Part shown: piece by piece, positions 26,432 through 34,792 of the stretch
Layout: each line of letters begins with the position of its first letter
Position numbering within the stretch: position 1 is the first letter of the stretch
Assembly: GCF_009650435.1 (NCBI RefSeq)
Contig: NZ_VVIP01000035.1
Span: forward strand, 124,001-188,000
Length of the DNA stretch: 64,000 bases
Source of the DNA: Foetidibacter luteolus
Lineage (GTDB): Bacteria; Bacteroidota; Bacteroidia; Chitinophagales; Chitinophagaceae
Reading direction: 5' to 3'
Made by a program: the position numbers and the translations under genes
The notes under the pieces: generated by a model
Told to the model about the DNA's origin: nothing
The model's input: only the letters and a program-made list of their open reading frames with translations
Databases searched by the model: none

Positions 26432-27697
26432 ATGTGTCCGTTGTCTAAGTTATTCTCCAGCACGATAGCTGTCTTACTGCTTATTACCTGCCAGGCGCAG
26501 CAAGTGGCTTTAATCATCAGCAACCCTGCGGATACTGAAAGAACAGACGAATTAATTATCCTGAAAAGGGCCGAGGTTGAAGCACGGCTGGGCAAGATTG
26601 CGGAAGGCCGGTTTCTTACCGTAAAAGACAGAAATGGCAAAAATTACACGCTTCAACTGGATGATCTTGATGGCGACGGCCATTGGGACGAAGCTGTTTT
26701 TCTTTTAAACATTAAAGCTTTAGAAACCCTTAACCTACAGCTTGAAGTAAACAGCAAAGCCGAAACCCAGGTACAACGGGCCCATGTACGCCTGAAAAAG
26801 AAAAATGCGGACGACAGTTTTGGCCCGGACATTTTAAAGGAAACAATGCCTCCGCAAAACCCGCCTACTGATTTTTCCAAAACAGCCTTACCCATGTATT
26901 TAACTGAAGGCCCCGGCTGGGAAAACGACAAGATTGCCTTTCGCCAATACTTCGATACCCGCAATACAAAAGATATTTATGGTAAGCTGCAGCCGGGTAT
27001 GGTAATGGATAAAGTAGGTACCAAAAATTTCGGTAATTATCACCAGCTTGCAGCCTGGGGCATGGATTTGCTGAAGGTGGGTAAATCTCTTGGGGCAGGC
27101 TCCGTGGCAATAGCCACGAAAAATGCTGATGGTAACGATACGTTAATCCGCCTGGGTGGTAACAACATTCAAAAACAGGAGTATGAACGGGTGGCGGATG
27201 GGCCTGTAAGGGCGATATTCAGGATACATTACCAATGGCAGGTTAATGATAACCCTGTTGAAATAATCGAGGAAAACAGTATCTGTGGTGGCCAGTATTT
27301 TTATCAGTCAACATATACCATTAAAGGCATCGCCGCAGGCAGCAGCCTTGTTGCAGGTATTGCCAACTTTTACAATAACACGCCGGGCAATTTTTATAAA
27401 GATGGTGCCGCGGTTTTGTATTCTTATGGGCTTCAGTCAGAAAACAAAGATAGCATGGGGCTTGCGCTGATAACCAGCCGCAATGCAACAACCGGGTTTG
27501 GAAAAGCTCCCGATGCCGCCAGCGATATACTTAACAGCTACCTGCTATACATGCCAATAACGCAGCAACCGTTAACCTTCAGGTTTTATGCTTGCTGGCA
27601 AAAAGCAGGTGCCCGCTTTTCATCCATGCAATTTTTTACACAATACCTGCAAAGCGAAGTTGCCGGGCTAAATACACCGTTGCGGCTAAACTGGTAA
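26432..27697 (+). CDS. DUF4861 domain-containing secreted protein
   Basis: A 421-residue protein: signal 'LFSSTIAVLLLITCQA', then a DUF4861 body ('LDDLDGDGHWDEAVFLLN', 'YLTEGPGWENDKIAFRQYFD', 'LQPGMVMDKVGTKNFGNYHQ', 'GMDLLKVGKSLGAGS', 'YQSTYTIKGIAAGSSLVAGI'). Members occur beside kduI and polysaccharide-lyase genes, so a role in uronate or pectin breakdown is inferred; the reaction is not established here. ATG 26432 is chosen since it opens the signal peptide; an in-frame TTG lies 24 nt upstream. Second gene of the kduI unit. Confidence 0.88.
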   Translation: MCPLSKLFSSTIAVLLLITCQAQQVALIISNPADTERTDELIILKRAEVEARLGKIAEGRFLTVKDRNGKNYTLQLDDLDGDGHWDEAVFLLNIKALETLNLQLEVNSKAETQVQRAHVRLKKKNADDSFGPDILKETMPPQNPPTDFSKTALPMYLTEGPGWENDKIAFRQYFDTRNTKDIYGKLQPGMVMDKVGTKNFGNYHQLAAWGMDLLKVGKSLGAGSVAIATKNADGNDTLIRLGGNNIQKQEYERVADGPVRAIFRIHYQWQVNDNPVEIIEENSICGGQYFYQSTYTIKGIAAGSSLVAGIANFYNNTPGNFYKDGAAVLYSYGLQSENKDSMGLALITSRNATTGFGKAPDAASDILNSYLLYMPITQQPLTFRFYACWQKAGARFSSMQFFTQYLQSEVAGLNTPLRLNW

Positions 27698-27748
27698 CCG
27701 CTATTCTCAACAAATGAAAATATTTAAACGGAGAGGCCTATAAGCTTA

Positions 27749-27793
27749 TTTGCATGCCGGTAAAAACAGGCATGCAAAAGCCCTGTTGTTTTT
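27749..27793 (+). terminator. Terminator after the kduI-DUF4861 unit
   Basis: Perfect 10-bp stem TTTGCATGCC/GGCATGCAAA (27749-27758 and 27769-27778), loop of 10, followed 10 bases later by a T-run. The spacing to the T-run is loose. Confidence 0.6.
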
Positions 27794-27843
27794 AAGCCTC
27801 AGGTTTAGCGCAACGCCATGTAATGTTGAAAATTCAGGATCAC

Positions 27844-27957
27844 CTAATTGTTAAAAACCCGGGGTTGGCGGTTGGTAAACTCTTTTGCAAAATAGCCTGA
27901 AAACAGAAACGTGCCCCACAATGACATAATACCAAGGATGATGATAGTGTTTTGCAT
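27844..27957 (-). CDS. 37-aa single-span membrane protein candidate
   Basis: 'MQNTIIILGIMSLWGTFLF' forms one membrane helix, followed by a charged tail 'AKEFTNRQPRVFNN'. It starts 3 nt after the stop of another short frame (27961-28107), whose product aligns with it without gaps at M1, Q2, M11, F23, F27 and R30. This spacing and pattern suggest a pair of small membrane proteins, but with so short a sequence chance cannot be excluded. Confidence 0.4.
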   Translation of the reverse strand: MQNTIIILGIMSLWGTFLFSGYFAKEFTNRQPRVFNN

Positions 27958-27960
27958 AAA

Positions 27961-28107
27961 CTAAATTGAATTATTAATGTTAAGGCAGCAAAAATTACAA
28001 ACTCCAATGGTAGCTAATCGTGACTGGAACCGGTCAGGGAATTCATGTAAGAGTGCGGAAACGACTGTAATGTACATCATAATTATTAAATAAAAAAGGG
28101 ATTGCAT
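27961..28107 (-). CDS. 48-aa single-span membrane protein candidate
   Basis: Starts 'MQSLFYLIIMMYITVVSALL', one hydrophobic helix, then 'HEFPDRFQSR' and a Cys-containing tail. Shares the MQ start, Met11, Phe23, Phe27 and Arg30 pattern with the 37-aa frame directly downstream. Coding status is uncertain; an upstream in-frame start 22 codons earlier (28173) gives a less plausible N-terminus. Confidence 0.35.
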   Translation of the reverse strand: MQSLFYLIIMMYITVVSALLHEFPDRFQSRLATIGVCNFCCLNINNSI

Positions 28108-28324
28108 AAAAATGCTTTCCCCGTTTTTAATCCAGTATGTAATTAATTGAACAAACTTTCCAGGTTTGCTCAAACAATAAGGTTAGGTAAAAACCTCTCC
28201 TGTGAAATTTTAATAAGTGAATTTACCTTCACAGGCAGCAGGTTAAATAATACATTGATTATCTGGAAGCTTTTGCCTATTTTCCGGCGCAACGCCCGCT
28301 GTAAACGCGGATTAACATAGAAAA

Positions 28325-28579
28325 CTATTCCGCAACCTGCGGTAGTTTTTTCCACTCCCTGCGTAAATATTCGCCAATACATTGCACCAGTTCAGGAACA
28401 TCAATGTTAGAGCAAACCCATAAGCCCTGTACATACTCTATTTCACTGTCAAAAAAACCTTCTACTGTAACAGCAAATTTAGATGGCGGCTCATTGCTGG
28501 TATGATCATTTCTTGCGTAGGCGGTTCCATGTATCAGCAAATCATGAAACTGTAGCAAAATGGGTATTTCTCTTTTCAC
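28325..28579 (-). CDS. 84-aa hypothetical protein
   Basis: A cytoplasmic-looking small protein with balanced composition: 'KFAVTVEGFFDSEIEYVQG', 'LWVCSNIDVPELVQCIGEYL' and a basic 'RREWKKLPQVAE' end. The amphipathic 'VPELVQCIGEYLRREWKK' helix suggests a real gene. No family is recognised. The frame just downstream (28170-28382) overlaps it and is not supported. The gap up to 28788 shows nothing else. Confidence 0.5.
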   Translation of the reverse strand: MKREIPILLQFHDLLIHGTAYARNDHTSNEPPSKFAVTVEGFFDSEIEYVQGLWVCSNIDVPELVQCIGEYLRREWKKLPQVAE

Positions 28580-28787
28580 ATATTAAAGGGTGACATAAAG
28601 CATACCATCTTTATTGCATCAACATCATCTAACACAAACGGTATTAAAGCCGCAATATTTTCAAGGTCAAAATTTAGGACGGCATTTATCAAAATGGCTA
28701 AACAAATTTTTTGGGAAAATACAGGGGCTTAAGCAGTGGCTGTCTCGTGATTGTGTTCTTTTGTATCCGGTATTGCAGATTTTTTAG

Positions 28788-28889
28788 GGGGTGTCCCTCG
28801 TACCTCGGGCCGGGCTTTCCGCTATTACTCCGCCACAAAGCTGGCGCACAAAGCCTTCAGCGGGGTAACCGCTTCAATCCCTCACCCGG
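28788..28889 (+). repeat. R2 dispersed repeat, copy C (short, diverged)
   Basis: Begins 'GGGGGTGTCCCTCGTACC', sharing its start with copy B at 14478, and ends 'GGGGTAACCGCTTCAATCCC' plus 'TCACCCG'. It lacks the AAGCAAC hairpin segment. Confidence 0.8.
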
Positions 28890-28940
28890 CATCACCCACA
28901 TCAATTGTCAGTATAATCATTAAGATCAAAATGACATACA

Positions 28941-29145
28941 TTAAAAAACCGGCAATACGTCTATTGCCGGTCCGTTGTGGTTCTCCACAGGACTTCGTCC
29001 AAAACACTTTCAACAACAAAATCATGCCCAAAAATCTCTTTTCGGGAAAATTTTAAGGATTTTCATTCCTTGAGAATGATGTTGTTATAACCATATAGTT
29101 GTTTCTTGCGATTATTTACCCTTCAAAAACTATTTTTCTTTGCAG
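28941..29145 (-). ncRNA. Candidate structured RNA opposite the rplM leader
   Basis: Reading leftwards there are hairpins at 29079-29063 (TCATTC/GAATGA), 29046-29027 (8 bp, CCCGAAAA/TTTTTGGG, GAGA tetraloop), 29000-28990 (GGAC/GTCC), 28989-28976 (TGTGG/CCACA, AGAA loop) and 28970-28949 (8 bp CCGGCAAT/ATTGCCGG) followed by TTTTTTAA at 28948-28941. The last is an intrinsic terminator pointing left, yet no minus-strand gene lies to its right within the gap. A minus-strand promoter candidate is at 29184-29153. The left end is well supported, the right end is inferred. No known RNA family was recognised. Confidence 0.4.
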
Positions 29146-29152
29146 GCGATTT

Positions 29153-29184
29153 AAAAAATAGTCAAAATTTTTATTGATTATCAA
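29153..29184 (-). promoter_or_regulatory. Candidate minus-strand promoter for the structured RNA
   Basis: On the minus strand TTG (29184-29182), then 21 bp, then TATTTTTT (29160-29153), one base from the TAnnTTTG -7 consensus. The region is A/T-rich, so a chance match is quite possible. Confidence 0.25.
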
Positions 29185-29224
29185 TATCTTATAAAAGTTC
29201 AATAAAAATTTCCTCATCCAATCA

Positions 29225-29255
29225 TTGGTTATTCCGTTTAATAACTGCAATTTTG
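29225..29255 (+). promoter_or_regulatory. Candidate promoter of the rplM operon
   Basis: TTG (29225-29227), 20-bp spacer and CAATTTTG (29248-29255), one base from TAnnTTTG. It would give a leader of about 45 nt containing GCGGCGGGATAGCGCCG just before rplM. Bacteroidota L13 operons can carry an autoregulatory leader; that is only a possibility here. Confidence 0.45.
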
Positions 29256-29306
29256 CGCTCCATTTTAGCGGCGGGATAGCGCCGTATCATTAAATTAAAT
29301 TTTACA

Positions 29307-29750
29307 ATGAGCAAACTTCATTTCACAACCAAACATGCGAACGAGGCTACCGTACAACGCAATTGGTACGTTGTGGACGGTACTAATCAAACCGTTGGTC
29401 GCATTGGTTCTAAAATCGCTGCGGTACTTCGCGGCAAAAACAAAGCTTATTACACGCCCCACGTAGATTGTGGCGACTATGTTATCATCATCAATGCTGA
29501 TAAGGTAGTGTTTACAGGTAATAAGTTCGAAGACAAGCAATACATTAATTTTTCCGGCTACCCCGGTGGTAAAAAAGAAGAAACGGCAAAAGACTTAATC
29601 AAGCGCAGGCCGGAAGTTATTATGGAAAGGGCCGTAAAAGGCATGCTTCCTAAAAACCGCCTTGGCCGTAAAATGATTAAGAAATTATTCGTGTATGCTG
29701 GTACCCAGCACCCGCACACTGCACAGCAACCAAAAGAGCTGAAATTCTAA
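29307..29750 (+). CDS. rplM: 50S ribosomal protein L13
   Basis: A 147-residue L13: 'NWYVVDGTNQTVGRIGSKIA', 'VDCGDYVIIINADKVVFTGNK', 'RPEVIMERAVKGMLPKNRLG' and 'LFVYAGTQHPHTAQQPKEL' are diagnostic. It binds 23S rRNA early in large-subunit assembly. First gene of the rplM-rpsI-rpsB-tsf block, 29 bp before rpsI. Confidence 0.98.
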   Translation: MSKLHFTTKHANEATVQRNWYVVDGTNQTVGRIGSKIAAVLRGKNKAYYTPHVDCGDYVIIINADKVVFTGNKFEDKQYINFSGYPGGKKEETAKDLIKRRPEVIMERAVKGMLPKNRLGRKMIKKLFVYAGTQHPHTAQQPKELKF

Positions 29751-29779
29751 TTACCATCACAAATTCCAAACAATTATAA

Positions 29780-30169
29780 ATGGAAAAGCAAAAAAACGCA
29801 GTTGGCCGTCGTAAAGAAGCTGTAACCCGTGTGTTTATCAGCAAAGGCGAAGGCAAAATTGTTGTAAACGATAAAAACTACAAGGAATATTTTCCCCTTG
29901 TTTACCTGCAAAACCAGGTAGAAGCGCCTTTAAAAACCATTGAATCGCTGGATAAGTTCGATGTTAAAATCAATGCTGGCGGTGGTGGTTTAAAAGGCCA
30001 GGCAGAAGCTGCAAAACTCGGCATCGCCCGTGCGTTGCTGGAGATTAATGCAGAATACCGCCCGGCGCTTAAAGCCGCTGGTCATCTCACACGTGACCCA
30101 CGTGGTGTTGAACGTAAGAAATTCGGTCATAAAAAAGCACGTAGAAGCTACCAGTTCAGCAAACGTTAA
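29780..30169 (+). CDS. rpsI: 30S ribosomal protein S9
   Basis: A 129-residue S9: 'AVGRRKEAVTRVFISKGEGKI', 'VKINAGGGGLKGQAEAAKLGIARAL' and the C-terminal 'GHKKARRSYQFSKR', whose terminal Lys-Arg contacts P-site tRNA. Follows rplM as in most bacteria. A 114-bp gap with AGCTC-rich short repeats separates it from rpsB. Confidence 0.98.
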   Translation: MEKQKNAVGRRKEAVTRVFISKGEGKIVVNDKNYKEYFPLVYLQNQVEAPLKTIESLDKFDVKINAGGGGLKGQAEAAKLGIARALLEINAEYRPALKAAGHLTRDPRGVERKKFGHKKARRSYQFSKR

Positions 30170-30283
30170 TGTTATACGCTGCGAGATTATAGCTGCGAGC
30201 TGCCGGTTACATGGTTTTCACTCGAAGCTCATAGCTCAAGGCTCTCAGCTACAATCATTCAAAACATTTAATTATCATACTAC

Positions 30284-31216
30284 ATGGAAAATAACACTTC
30301 ATTACAACAACAATTGCTCGATGCGGGTGTACACTTTGGCCACCTGCGTAAGAAGTGGAATCCAAAGATGTTGCCTTACATCTTTGCAGAAAAGAAAGGC
30401 ATACACATTATTGACCTTAATAAAACCGTTGACGGCCTGCAGGAAGCTGCTGCTGCCCTTAAGCAGATTGCCAAAAGCGGTAAAAAAATAATGTTCGTAG
30501 CCACTAAAAAACAGGCTAAGGAAATTGTTAGCGAATGCGCCAGAAAAGTAAACATGCCTTTTGCCACAGAACGTTGGCTGGGTGGTATGCTTACCAACTT
30601 TAACACTGTACGCAAGAGCGTTAAGAAAATGCAGAGCATTGAAAAAATGCTGGGCGATGGTGTAGCAGAGAACATTACCAAAAAAGAACGTCTAATGCTT
30701 AGCCGCGATAAAGACAAGATGGAAAAAGTATTGGGCGGTATCGCTCAACTGGGCCGTTTACCGGCTGCTTTGTTCCTGGTAGATATAGGCCATGAGCACA
30801 TTGCCCTGGCTGAAGCCAAACGCCTTGGCATTACCACGTTCGGCATGGTAGATACCAACTGCGATCCTAACAAAGTTGATTTTGCTATCCCTGCCAACGA
30901 TGATGCAACCAAATCAATCGCTATCATTACCAACTATATCACTGCCGCTATTGCCGAAGGTTTGGAAGAACGTTTGGCTGCTAAAGAAGAAGATGTAGAA
31001 GAAGTGGATAATGAAGCTGAAAAGAAAGCTGCACGCCTGCAGGCTGAAGCAGAAGCTGAAGCCGGCCGTGGTGGCCGCGGTGGCCGTGGCGGTTCTTCCG
31101 GCCGTGGACCAGGTACTGGTGGCGGTGCCGGTGGCCCGCAAAAACGCCGTGTTCCGGGTGGCGCCAGCCGTGGAAGAAGCGGTGGCCCGCAGGGTGGCGG
31201 TGGTGGAAGAAGATAA
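30284..31216 (+). CDS. rpsB: 30S ribosomal protein S2 with Gly/Arg-rich C-terminal tail
   Basis: A 310-residue S2. The core (about 1-240) has 'LLDAGVHFGHLRKKWNPKM', 'ATERWLGGMLTNFNTVRKS' and 'TTFGMVDTNCDPNKVDFAIPANDDATKSI'. After residue about 245 an acidic/Ala helix ('EEDVEEVDNEAEKKAARLQ') leads into a glycine-arginine tail containing 'RGGRGGRGG' and ending 'GGPQGGGGGRR'. Escherichia coli S2 is about 241 residues, so the extra 60 residues are an extension, and resemble eukaryotic RGG RNA-binding tails. Extended S2 tails are known in Bacteroidota, but this composition is striking. Confidence 0.97.
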   Translation: MENNTSLQQQLLDAGVHFGHLRKKWNPKMLPYIFAEKKGIHIIDLNKTVDGLQEAAAALKQIAKSGKKIMFVATKKQAKEIVSECARKVNMPFATERWLGGMLTNFNTVRKSVKKMQSIEKMLGDGVAENITKKERLMLSRDKDKMEKVLGGIAQLGRLPAALFLVDIGHEHIALAEAKRLGITTFGMVDTNCDPNKVDFAIPANDDATKSIAIITNYITAAIAEGLEERLAAKEEDVEEVDNEAEKKAARLQAEAEAEAGRGGRGGRGGSSGRGPGTGGGAGGPQKRRVPGGASRGRSGGPQGGGGGRR

Positions 31217-31398
31217 TCACCTCACTGTTAAATGATAATGGGCCATTAATCATTACCAAGTGATTACTGGCCCATGTTTTTATAACCTTTTCCGTGGCTA
31301 TTGCTGTTTACGATAACTTAATAATGTGCTTAGGTTGTCGGGAATAATTTAGCAGCGTTTTACACTAAGACAATTAAAATACATAAACTGAACAAGAT

Positions 31399-32238
31399 AT
31401 GAGTACTGTAACTATTTCAGCAGCAGATATTAACAAGCTTCGCCAGGCTACCGGCGCCGGCATGATGGATTGCCGTAAAGCTTTAACTGAAACCAACGGC
31501 GATTTTGAAGCTGCCATTGACTGGTTACGCAAACAGGGCCAGAAAGTTGCCGCCAAACGCAGCGACCGTGAAGCTAAAGAAGGTGTTGTAATTGCTAAAA
31601 CCAGCTCTGATAATAAAACCGGCTTTATTGTTTTGATAAGCAGCGAAACAGATTTTGTAAGCAAGAATGCTGACTTTATAGCATTTGCACAATCCATTGC
31701 CGATGCTGCGGTAGAAAACGATGTAAAGACTGCTGAAGAACTGAACGAAGTAACTGTTAACGGCGCTAAAGTGGCTGACCTGATTAATGATAAGTTGGCC
31801 GCTATTGGCGAAAAAATAGGTATTGCTAAATTTGAAAGGCTGGAAGCCCCTTACGTTGCTTCTTATATTCATGGTGCTAACAGGATGGGCGTATTGGTTG
31901 GCCTTAGCAAAGAATCTGCCGATGCCGGTAAAGATGTGGCCATGCAGATTGCTGCTATGAACCCCGTAGCAATTGATGCCAACAGCATACCTGTAGAAAC
32001 AGTTGACCGTGAAAGGGGTATTGTGGTAGAGCAGATTAAGCAAGACCCGAAAATGGCCGGCAAACCGGATGAAATGATTGCCAAAATTGCCGAAGGTAAA
32101 CTGAACGCTTTCTTTAAAGAGCAAACATTACTGGCGCAGCCTTTTGTAAAAGATGGCGGCGTAAATGTGGAAGCTTACCTGAAAGGCATAGATAAAGATC
32201 TTAAAGTAACCGCCTTTAAACGCGTTGCTTTAGGTTAA
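31399..32238 (+). CDS. tsf: Translation elongation factor Ts
   Basis: A 279-residue EF-Ts, the nucleotide-exchange factor of EF-Tu. N-terminal UBA-like domain 'ISAADINKLRQATGAGMMDCRKAL', the 'TDFVSK' motif in 'SSETDFVSKNADF' contacting EF-Tu, and the C-terminal 'GKLNAFFKEQTLLAQPFVKD'. Follows rpsB after 182 bp and is closed by a strong terminator. Confidence 0.98.
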   Translation: MSTVTISAADINKLRQATGAGMMDCRKALTETNGDFEAAIDWLRKQGQKVAAKRSDREAKEGVVIAKTSSDNKTGFIVLISSETDFVSKNADFIAFAQSIADAAVENDVKTAEELNEVTVNGAKVADLINDKLAAIGEKIGIAKFERLEAPYVASYIHGANRMGVLVGLSKESADAGKDVAMQIAAMNPVAIDANSIPVETVDRERGIVVEQIKQDPKMAGKPDEMIAKIAEGKLNAFFKEQTLLAQPFVKDGGVNVEAYLKGIDKDLKVTAFKRVALG

Positions 32239-32261
32239 CCAAGCATACTATTGCTTAGCAT

Positions 32262-32307
32262 AAAAAGAAATCCCTGCGTGGTATAACCATTGCAGGGATT
32301 TCTTTTT
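32262..32307. terminator. Strong bidirectional terminator after tsf
   Basis: A 16-bp perfect stem AAAAAGAAATCCCTGC/GCAGGGATTTCTTTTT with a 14-base loop, between the converging tsf and asnB genes. Confidence 0.93.
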
Positions 32308-32355
32308 TAGGTATCATCCTCTTTGCACAGGTTGGCATGTATCACCAAAATATCC

Positions 32356-34221
32356 TTACAATATTGCTGCGGCGCTCAAACACCGCCAGTCAAAATTGCC
32401 GCGACTGTGGGCAGCAGCAGGAATAATTGGGTGCTGCATAACAGCGCCTTCCAGTACGCCTGCGCTAACCAGTTTTTTACGGGCCTCATTAATCATACTC
32501 TGCAAAACAGGGCTTTTCATCCATTGTTGCTGGGGCGGTTCATACCCGGTTTTCCCTTTGCGCCATGCAATGGTGGCTGGCAGGCTGGGCTCTACAGATT
32601 TTCTTAATATCCATTTGGTAAAACCGTCTCTTATTTTATAACCGGCCGGCAGCGCAAAAACAAATTCTACCAGTTCGTGGTAAAGAAAGGGCAACCTCAC
32701 TTCCCGGGAATGTACCATGCTGTTCCTGTCTGCGTACCGCAACAGTTCCTCTAACCCAACATGAAAAGTGTTGTAATACAGCATGTCTTCCAGGTGTTTT
32801 ATTACCGGCTTTTGCAGCGTGCCGGTATTCTGGTATCTGCCAATAAAATCCTTACTTATAAACCTATGCCTGGTTTGCTGCTGCATTGCACGGGACTGCA
32901 GCAGGCTGGCAGTTTTTTCAGGAAAAATAGCTGCGGCATAGTTGCGCCAGCCCCAGTTATCCAGGAAACCGTTTTGCTGCAACAAACTCCGCTCCTTTGC
33001 TAATTGTTGCCTGCTGGTACGGCTAAGTTGCTGCAGGTACCATTGTGTATATTTGGTATAGCCACCCAGCACTTCATCGGCGCCTTGCCCGTCCAACAGA
33101 ACGGTAACTTTGTTTTGGGCAGCCAGCTTGTAAACCATATACTGGGTAAAGGCGCTGCTGCTCTGCAAAGGCTCTTCCTGCTGGCTGCTAAACCGGTGCC
33201 AGTATTGCTCAAAGTCTTCAACGCCCGGTGTAACCGCATGGCTTACTACAGGAAAAGCTGCCGCTATTTGATCTACATAAATAGATTCATCTTTTTCAAA
33301 TCCCGGAAAGACAGCGGAAAAAGTGTGCAGCGGCTTACCATTAATGGTTTGGCAAATAGAAGCCACGATGGCGGAACTGTCCAGCCCACCGCTAAGGCTG
33401 CTGCCTACCGGCACATCGCTGCGCAGCCTGCGTATAACAGATGTTTGCAGCAAGTGGCAGAACTGCTCAATAATATCTGCTTCTTTATCTTTTACCTGGA
33501 CTTGTAATATAGCTTTTTGCGGATGATACCATCGCTTCATTTGAACCCTGGCTTCGCGGGGTTGAACAGTTAAGTAATACCCCGGCGGCAACGAGAGGAT
33601 GTTACTGAAAAAGGTTTCAGTTTTCTTAAGCGGGTTCTGCAAATAGCCCAGTGTCAGGTAGTTCAGCATCATGGTGCCATTTAACTCTTTCTTTATACCT
33701 GCGGCCCATAGTGCTTTTATTTCGCTGGCAAAAACAAACTGTTCAAATTTTCCCCTAAAGAGATAATCGGCATGATAATACAAAGGTTTTTCGCCAAAAC
33801 GGTCGCGGGCTATCAAAAGCTGTTGGTCTTTATTGTTCCATAAGGCAAAGGCAAACATTCCGTCAAACTGTTGCAAACATGCAGGGCCCCAGCAATCAAA
33901 CGCGGCCATAATAACTTCGGTATCGCTCTGTGTGTTAAAATAATAGCCTTTTTGAACAAGTACTTCCTTCAGCTCCCGGTAATTGTAAATTTCTCCGTTA
34001 AATACAACACTGTAATGCAGGTAATGCATAGGCTGGGCAGCAGCGGCGCTAAGATCAATAATACTCAGCCGCCGGTGGCCAAGGCCAATACCGGTTTCCT
34101 GGTTTATCCAGAAACCTTCTCCATCAGGCCCGCGGTGGGCTATGGCGTCTGTCATACGCATTAACCTATCCGCATTAACCAATGCTGCATGGGGCGATAT
34201 AATTCCGGCGATACCACACAT
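32356..34221 (-). CDS. asnB: Asparagine synthase (glutamine-hydrolysing)
   Basis: A 621-residue class II amidotransferase. The N-terminal glutaminase starts 'MCGIAGII' with the nucleophile Cys2, then 'GLGHRRLSIIDLS' and 'YNGEIYNY'-like 'VVFNGEIYNYREL'. The synthetase domain has the pyrophosphate loop 'SLSGGLDSSAI' (about 275) and 'LLDGQGADEVLGGYTKY'. It makes asparagine from aspartate, ATP and glutamine; related enzymes modify surface polysaccharides or peptides. Start is certain because Met1 precedes the catalytic Cys. Divergent from the DUF3820 gene. Confidence 0.95.
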   Translation of the reverse strand: MCGIAGIISPHAALVNADRLMRMTDAIAHRGPDGEGFWINQETGIGLGHRRLSIIDLSAAAAQPMHYLHYSVVFNGEIYNYRELKEVLVQKGYYFNTQSDTEVIMAAFDCWGPACLQQFDGMFAFALWNNKDQQLLIARDRFGEKPLYYHADYLFRGKFEQFVFASEIKALWAAGIKKELNGTMMLNYLTLGYLQNPLKKTETFFSNILSLPPGYYLTVQPREARVQMKRWYHPQKAILQVQVKDKEADIIEQFCHLLQTSVIRRLRSDVPVGSSLSGGLDSSAIVASICQTINGKPLHTFSAVFPGFEKDESIYVDQIAAAFPVVSHAVTPGVEDFEQYWHRFSSQQEEPLQSSSAFTQYMVYKLAAQNKVTVLLDGQGADEVLGGYTKYTQWYLQQLSRTSRQQLAKERSLLQQNGFLDNWGWRNYAAAIFPEKTASLLQSRAMQQQTRHRFISKDFIGRYQNTGTLQKPVIKHLEDMLYYNTFHVGLEELLRYADRNSMVHSREVRLPFLYHELVEFVFALPAGYKIRDGFTKWILRKSVEPSLPATIAWRKGKTGYEPPQQQWMKSPVLQSMINEARKKLVSAGVLEGAVMQHPIIPAAAHSRGNFDWRCLSAAAIL

Positions 34222-34365
34222 AAAAGCTTTGCAAAATTTGGCTGGCTGCTGGCCAGGCTATTTATCTTCGCAAGGCAATATAATGTTTTCATACGGGCAG
34301 GCCACAAACCAATAAAGCGTTCGCCTGCCGCCATTATCCAACTTTAAAAAAAGCTACTCACAATA

Positions 34366-34596
34366 ATGCCAGAAGAAATACCCCAGCCTGACGGAGATAT
34401 GCTGATACAGCTTGTAAAAATGAAAATGCCTTTTGGCAAGTATAAAGACAGCCTGCTGTGCGACCTGCCCATATCGTACCTTGAATGGTTTCAACGCAAG
34501 GGTTTTCCCAAAGGCAAACTGGGCATGTTATTGCAAACTATTTACGAGATAAAATTAAACGGGCTTGAATACCTGCTTAAGCCGTTAAAGAAATAA
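34366..34596 (+). CDS. DUF3820 family protein
   Basis: A 76-residue cytoplasmic protein of the DUF3820 (QSregVF) family: 'MKMPFGKYKDSLLCDLPISYLEWFQRKGFPKGKLG' is the family core. Members are found next to exonuclease-like proteins and one Pseudomonas member was described as quorum-sensing regulated, but no activity is known. The stop runs directly into repeat R2 copy D. Confidence 0.88.
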   Translation: MPEEIPQPDGDMLIQLVKMKMPFGKYKDSLLCDLPISYLEWFQRKGFPKGKLGMLLQTIYEIKLNGLEYLLKPLKK

Positions 34597-34602
34597 ATGA
34601 GG

Positions 34603-34762
34603 GGGTGCCCCCAAGCTATCGCAAGGGGTCGGGCAGAACTGCGTTCGCAACCTTCGTCAAAGCAACATTTAGTTGCTTTTCCTCGCTTGTGCTATACTCC
34701 GGCACAAAAGCCCTGCTGCCATGGCCTCACCGGGGTATCCGCTTCAATCCCTCACCCGAAGA
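34603..34762 (+). repeat. R2 dispersed repeat, copy D (long form)
   Basis: Begins 'GGGGGTGCCCCCAAGC', carries the ~55-bp segment with the AAGCAAC/GTTGCTT hairpin, and ends 'CTTCAATCCCTCACCCGAAG'. Starts six bases after the DUF3820 stop. Confidence 0.85.
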
Positions 34763-34792
34763 CCAGTTGCCAGTTACCAGTTGCAGGTTACC

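Noticed and set aside
28170..28382. Minus-strand frame of 70 codons
   Set aside because: It overlaps the better supported 28325-28579 gene in another frame and has an unconvincing basic, low-complexity product.
29027..29046. tmRNA, 6S RNA or SRP RNA identity for the structured RNA candidate
   Set aside because: I saw no diagnostic core of any of these, such as paired 5' and 3' ends or a tetraloop of the SRP type; left as an unidentified RNA.
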